Shown here: one piece after another, positions 19,440 through 24,148 of the stretch
Position numbering within the stretch: the stretch's first letter is position 1
Layout of the letters: each line of letters opens with the position of its first letter
From: Physocladia obscura
Taxonomy: Eukaryota > Chytridiomycota > Chytridiomycetes > Chytridiales > Chytriomycetaceae
Length of the DNA stretch: 24,148 bases
NCBI GenBank assembly: GCA_027596945.1
Contig: JADGJH010000175.1
Span: forward strand, 1 to 24,148
Reading direction: 5' to 3'
Translations under genes and position numbers: made by a program
Notes under the pieces: generated by a model
Databases searched by the model: none
The model's input: the letters and a program-made list of their open reading frames with translations, nothing else
Told to the model about the DNA's origin: nothing

Positions 19440-22400
19440 TTAAAATAACAATCCATCTTCACCAGTTTCTGGCAAAATACTCTCTGAGTAAGCCCACCAC
19501 TTGATATCTTTTCGATTCAATTTTAAAACAGGTCGTGGTCGCAATGCTGTAACTGTTGAACCCATTTTCGTCTTGCGGCCACGTCCACGACCACGTTTCC
19601 GAACACCACCACGCGATACATTTGCTACTGCTGCTTTTACTGTTTTCGCCGTTTCCATTAAAACGTCATCACTCGTTTCTTTACCAATGCCTTTTGAATC
19701 ACCTCTTTCAAAACTCACACCGAGATCTTCAACGACAACTACATCATTTTCGTTGTCGTTTTTGTCGCTGCTTCCACCACTTTCATAAAATTCTTCTGTT
19801 CCTGTGCCACTACTACTATTGGCATCAACCTCACAAAACACGTCTCGCGATTCCCCATTACTACTACTTACACACCCAAAATCATCATAATTCATGCTTT
19901 CCTCGTTGTGGTTGTTCACACTGCTATTTTTTGAAGCATGGATATTGAAATTTACAGTCATAGCTGCTGCAGTCGAAGCAGTCTTCCGAATTTTGCGCCG
20001 CCATTGCTGTTCATGACTGTTGCTGTTTTCGCAATTGCCATCTTCGTCGGCGTTATTTTGATTGCTGCTTGTAATTTTTTTGCCACTAGTTGTACTGTTT
20101 ATCAAGCCCTGCCGTTTTTTCCCATTATTTTTTGCAATTCGCGCGTCTTCAGCTGCAACTAATGCCGATGAATTTGCAGCAGTGGCTGTTGCTGTTGCTA
20201 CTGTTGTGTAAGTACTTGTGGCAGTAGGAGACAAGTTTGCTGTATCGGCAATAGTTGTACTTGGTAAATGCGTTTTGAGATTTGGCCGTTTCAGTTCCTT
20301 TTGTTTTGTATTTGATGGTAAATTTTTTGTCTTAACTATGCCTTCGAACGCAGATAATAGTATTGGGTTTACAGCTGCTTCAATAATCGGTTCTAAGTTA
20401 TTTTTTTTTCCTGTCAATTGTTATTTTCGAATTAGAGTGATAATAACAATAATCACCATTTCTTGTATCTGACATTTCGTCATTTTCATTATTGTCATCA
20501 TTGTCATCGCCAAAGCCTCCATTCTTCGAAAAATTACCACCTTTTATATCACCATAGTTTATTCTCACGGCATCCCCAGAATTTTCTTCTTCCAATTTGG
20601 CGTCTTCTTTACCTTTAGAGAGGCTTGCATCAGCAGCCTGAAACAACATCAAAAGACTCGACGCGTATGACGTTCTAAGGGGTTGAACAGAACTAACGAA
20701 CGGCAGTGATATTGGCGGTGGTGATGGCGTTGACGGTGGCTGAATTTTAGCGCTGCTAATTCTGCGGAGGAAGATTGGCGATAAGTCTTTGATAATTTCT
20801 TGATTGCTGTCTCCGTCAATCTTGCTTCTGTTGGTAATAGAATTGGCGTATTTTTCGATTGGGCTTAGTTTCTTTTGCTGTTGCTGCTGCTGCTGCTGAT
20901 TTGTTGGAGGAATTGATGAAGGTGCAGGTATTTTTGACAACGACGCTGTGTTTGCATACGTTTCGATTCCAAGCCCAATAATTTCAGGGAATCGACGATT
21001 TCCAGCAAAAAAATCGGCATAGTCGTATTCTTGATGGGAGTAGTCTATTGAATTATGGACCAATGATGATGATCGTGGTAATTGCGGTTGCTGATCTTCA
21101 ACTGTTTCTTCAATATCAAACAAAGCTTCTTCTAGCACCTCTTGACCATGTACGCCATCCAAATGAAGTCCAATATTACTGGCATTATCTTCAGAATGTC
21201 CAAAATCATTGCAAATTTTTTTGTGATTGAGGATTCTGCCAAAATTTTTAAAATCAGCTTTTTGACTAGCCGTCGTTCCAATCGCAAAATTTTTCATTTC
21301 TCCCTCAACCACCAGTTTTGCTGCTTTTCCTCCATGACCTACACCGCTTAAGCCATCACTGCCATGGTCGTCGTTTTCATCATTATCATTGACATAATCA
21401 CAACCAGAATTTTCTTCAACTGGAGAAAGCTCCGGCCGCGCAGAAACCCGATTTTTACGCGTAACAATTCCATTAAAAGAAACCGGTAGCATTACTACGG
21501 TATTTGCATTTTTTGCTCTTGTTGCCAAGTCATAACTATCATTGCGACGGTAAACAGCAGCACGGTTCGCACTTTTGGTGTTCTTCAGGGATGAATCCAA
21601 CGGCTCCTGTGCAAGCGAAGGATATTTCTGTTGAAGAGGCAGAATTTGCTGTCGCCTTAGCGCAAAGCTGCTCCTGGAAACATTATCTTGCCGTCCAATG
21701 ACGGCGCCGTCCCTGTTGTTATCATTACCACCACCACCACGATTTTCATCATTTCGAGTGCCGCGAAGATTCTTATGCTCTCCCTCAGCTGCTGTAGTAG
21801 TAGTAGTAGTAATAGTAGCACAACTAGTATTCGGCGCCATCGTTTTCAACTCTGTCGCTGCGTTTGCCGTTTCTAGAAATTCCGACTCACGGTCAGGACG
21901 ATGCCGTCCTTCTGTGGCTTGGCTTACTTCCTGGTGTGTATTGCTGCTTTTTTTTGTGTCCGCGTACGGTTTGAATGTAGAAAGTTTCGTTGGACGGAAC
22001 CGTGGTGGAGATGGAGAAGTTGTTGAAGATCGCTGGTGGCGCAGTATGGTTGCAGTTTGTGTTGTTGTTGCTGTTGCTGTCACCGTTGATGTTACGGATG
22101 CATTATCAGCTGAAAGGGAACGTTTAAGTCGTATTTTTGAAGGCGGTTGATGTTTTGTTGTTAATAATGCTACTTTTTTTGTTTTTTTTGGTGGTGGCGT
22201 TGAAGGTTGTGGTAGTGGCAGTGCTTCATCAATTGCAGTTGTGCTTGCTATTGCTGTTTTTGATGTCGCTGGTGAAATTCCGACGCGCCTTGGACGCCCA
22301 TATACGTTTTTGGAAAGTGATGTGACTTAGTTGAGGTTTTTGTGTGTTGTGTTTTTTTTTGTGTTCAGCCACTTTTGAAGGAGTGTGGAAAAAACAACAA

Positions 22401-22703
22401 GCAATACAAACTTGACGGCACAAATGGATTCACATCATCTCGAAAGACAGAAAAATGCTGCGGATAAGTAGAGGGCGATGGCAGCGGCATCTGCTGCTGG
22501 TATTGGCGATTTGTTTTTGCCGAATTTGAAGGAATTAATTTGGTAGCATTCAGCGGGTTGTTGCTGCGCAAGTCAGAAGAAGTCGTTGGCTTTGCATTTA
22601 TAAGAGAAGATTTGAGAGAATCAGGATACGTCGGGTCATGATCGGTATTTTTGGCAGGCTGGATGCGGTCTAATTGGAGGTTTGACTTATCACGCAAAGC
22701 CAT
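19440..22703 (-). CDS. Large low-complexity protein with AT-hook-like motif, unrecognised
   Basis: Three exons, 22703-22412, 22325-20457 and 20410-19440, joined in phase 1 twice (introns 86 and 46 bp), give 1043 aa. I do not recognise the family. The protein is mostly Asn/Ser/Thr/Asp/Gln-rich and predicted disordered, with a poly-Gln run coded at about 20879-20900. Near the C-terminus, residues about 990-1000 (VRKRGRGRGRK) resemble an extended AT-hook, followed by the most conserved-looking piece, LNRKDIKWWAYSESILPE, close to the end. Basic clusters such as GRPRRVG and PPPKKTKKV near the N-terminus look like nuclear signals. A nuclear, DNA- or chromatin-associated role is an inference only. 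The 46-bp intron is required to avoid a stop and matches GT...CAG in phase. Confidence 0.7.
20879..20902 (-). repeat. CAG-type repeat coding for poly-glutamine
   Basis: On the minus strand a run of about eight CAG/CAA triplets encodes Gln in the large low-complexity protein. It is a short coding microsatellite. Confidence 0.8.
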
Positions 22704-22933
22704 TTTTAAGAGAAAAATAAACTTTATTGAAAAAAGGAAAAAATAAATACGAGATCGATCTTTGGATAAATAGGAAAAACATAAATAGGATATGAGGGTT
22801 GTTTTCCGATTTCCTTTGTTTTTTGTTTTTGTTTTTTTTATGCATGTGAAAAATGAAAACAAACTCGTTACGAATCAGTTCCTTTCATTCGCAACAGTTC
22901 CACTCACACAACTTCTCGATTTCACATCTAGCA
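22704..22933. other. Spacer between two minus-strand genes
   Basis: These 230 bp hold the 3' end of the tropomodulin-like gene and the promoter of the low-complexity gene. AT-rich with T-runs; no TATA box or other site can be named. Confidence 0.4.
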
Positions 22934-24102
22934 TCAGCTATTTGCTGGAGTGCTGCTTGCCCATCTTAGTCTACGAGCCTTGTCTTGATTTCTCATGAGA
23001 GACCGATCAACCAGATTTCTTGAAGCAACGTCTCTGAACTGGAGGCTGAACTTCAAAAGAGTCTCGTTTTTTTGGACAGAGTTGGCAAAGGTTTGTTCGG
23101 CGTCAATACCAGTTGGTTGCTTTTGGTTTGAGAGACGCAATTCTTGCAAGGTGGAGTTAACAGCAAGGGATTCGGCAATGAGTTTCATCTGGGTGGTAAG
23201 GAGGAGAATGCGTAAGGAGGCGAGGAGATGAAGTAAGGAGGTAAGGCGATAAATACCCCTTGTGGGCCTATTGCGTTCGACTCCAGGTTCACTTGTAACA
23301 ACGACTTGTTTGTCTTCAAGGCGTCCGCAAGATCCGCCGCGGCGGCGTTGGACAGCTGGGTGTTGCACAAATTGAGCGATGTTAAGTGGGTATTTGCGGG
23401 CAGGGCATCGGCGATGGCAGCCACGAGGTTGGGGGCGAGGATCGGGCAGTCCTTAAGGTCGAGCGAAGTCAGCTGCGCATCGTTGGCGGCTAAGAGCGTG
23501 ATTGCGTGCAGGATTTCGTCGAGGATTGGGTTGGTTGACCGCACTACGCCAGCCAACGCGTTGATTGGCACCGGCGGCCCGTTCGATGCGCGCCTGGCGC
23601 TGGCGAGCGGCACCGGCTGCGCGCTGCTGCGACGCGAGAGTCGTGACGCCTGTGAGTGCGAGAGCCGCGATAGACGCGATAGCGAGAGCCGGCTGATCCC
23701 CTCTTTTGATCCCTCGTCTCCCTTCTCTTTTGCTCCCTCCAACCCCTCCTTTCTCTCCTCTTTGCCCCCTTCTTTCTCCCCTTTCTCCTTATCTTCAACC
23801 ACTGGCACCACTTTCTCCTCAACCACCTGTTCTTCAAACACTACCTTTTCTTCAACCAACCCCTTCTCTTCAACTACCTCCTCAACTTTCTTCTCCGTTG
23901 CTGTTGTTGCACCCTTGCCACCCTTGCTGTTATCACCCGTTGCTCCAACTCCATCGTATCCAATCGTTACATTGCCTGCGTACGCGTGTCCAATAGAGAC
24001 TGTATCCGTCTCTCCGTCAATGGCCTGGGGGGTATCAGTTGCTGCTGTCATGGGCACAATGTTTTTGGCTTGAAAGTCTTTGTTCCAGAATCGTTTTCCC
24101 AT
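22934..24102 (-). CDS. Tropomodulin-like leucine-rich-repeat protein
   Basis: Two exons, 24102-23257 and 23188-22934, joined in phase 0 over a 68-bp intron, give 366 aa. The N-terminus (FWNKDFQAKN) is followed by a Glu/Lys/Val-rich charged stretch (about 70-130) and an Arg/Ser-Leu repeat (SRLSLSRLSRLSHS). The last half is an LRR domain of the tropomodulin/leiomodin type: repeats with LTSLDLKDC, LTSLNLCNT, LLQVNLESNAIG and LQELRLSNQKQ, then the typical end ETLLKFSLQF and a basic tail. In animals this domain caps actin-filament pointed ends; the tropomyosin-binding N-terminal half of animal tropomodulin is not visible. An actin-related role is plausible but unproven. The start is the ATG at 24102; sequence upstream in the window is too short to exclude an earlier exon. 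Confidence 0.8.
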
Positions 24103-24148
24103 CGTTTGTCCATTTCATTGTTTCCACGCAGCTCCACCACTCAAAAAA
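24103..24148. other. 5' flank of the tropomodulin-like gene
   Basis: The remaining 46 bases before the window end hold no recognisable element. They would be leader or promoter of the minus-strand gene. Confidence 0.4.

Noticed and set aside
21698..22150. 150-codon hydrophobic plus-strand open frame
   Set aside because: Val/Leu-rich composition is the antisense of Thr/Asn/Gln-rich coding in the large minus-strand gene.
23306..24073. 255-codon plus-strand open frame rich in Ser/Pro/Thr
   Set aside because: It is antisense to the tropomodulin-like gene, whose LRR pattern is clear; composition mirrors the Glu/Lys and Arg/Ser repeats.
1..24148. tRNA, rRNA, CRISPR array, bacterial operon or viral genome segment
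   Set aside because: No cloverleaf with GGTTCGA-type arm, no spaced repeat array and no viral hallmark genes were seen; spliceosomal introns show nuclear eukaryotic DNA.

Overview
The window is eukaryotic nuclear DNA, most likely from an early-diverging, flagellated fungus (chytrid-like). The evidence is: many short GT-AG introns (39-86 bp, one predicted outlier of 255 bp); fungal-type SKI2 and a CTI6-like PHD protein; long Asn/Ser/Thr/Gln-rich low-complexity stretches; a LEKR1-like coiled-coil protein of a family usually associated with ciliated lineages; and a tropomodulin-like LRR protein. The species cannot be fixed from the sequence. Exon models were built by eye from frame and splice phase; every multi-exon model below closes to a multiple of three.

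Layout: 1-2567 is AT-rich gene-free DNA with a 15-bp tandem repeat, a strong 58-59 bp inverted repeat (MITE-like) and decayed ORF relics. 2568-3870 (+) is a membrane-anchored protein with a GNAT-like C-terminus. 3871-6243 is a second AT-rich gap with a possible decayed copia-type gag relic. 6244-8821 (+) is the 11-exon LEKR1-like gene. 8812-14077 (-) is a 23-exon SKI2 RNA helicase gene. 14105-16948 (+) is the CTI6-like PHD-finger gene. 17091-17874 (-) is a HAD phosphatase. 17910-19286 (+) is an SDR-fold protein with its catalytic residues missing. 19440-22703 (-) is an unrecognised low-complexity nuclear-type protein. 22934-24102 (-) is the tropomodulin-like LRR protein.

The right two thirds is very compact: the two divergent pairs (SKI2/CTI6-like and HAD/SDR) are separated by only 27 and 35 bp between start codons, and the convergent LEKR1-like/SKI2 pair overlaps by 10 bp of coding sequence. 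The genes do not form one pathway; SKI2 (cytoplasmic 3'-5' mRNA decay) and the CTI6-like protein (chromatin, probably Rpd3L-type deacetylase complex) share a promoter region. I found no convincing novel multi-gene system. The most unusual items are two enzyme-fold proteins whose cofactor-binding loops are replaced or displaced by low-complexity sequence, and the extreme gene packing. No tRNA, rRNA or CRISPR was seen.
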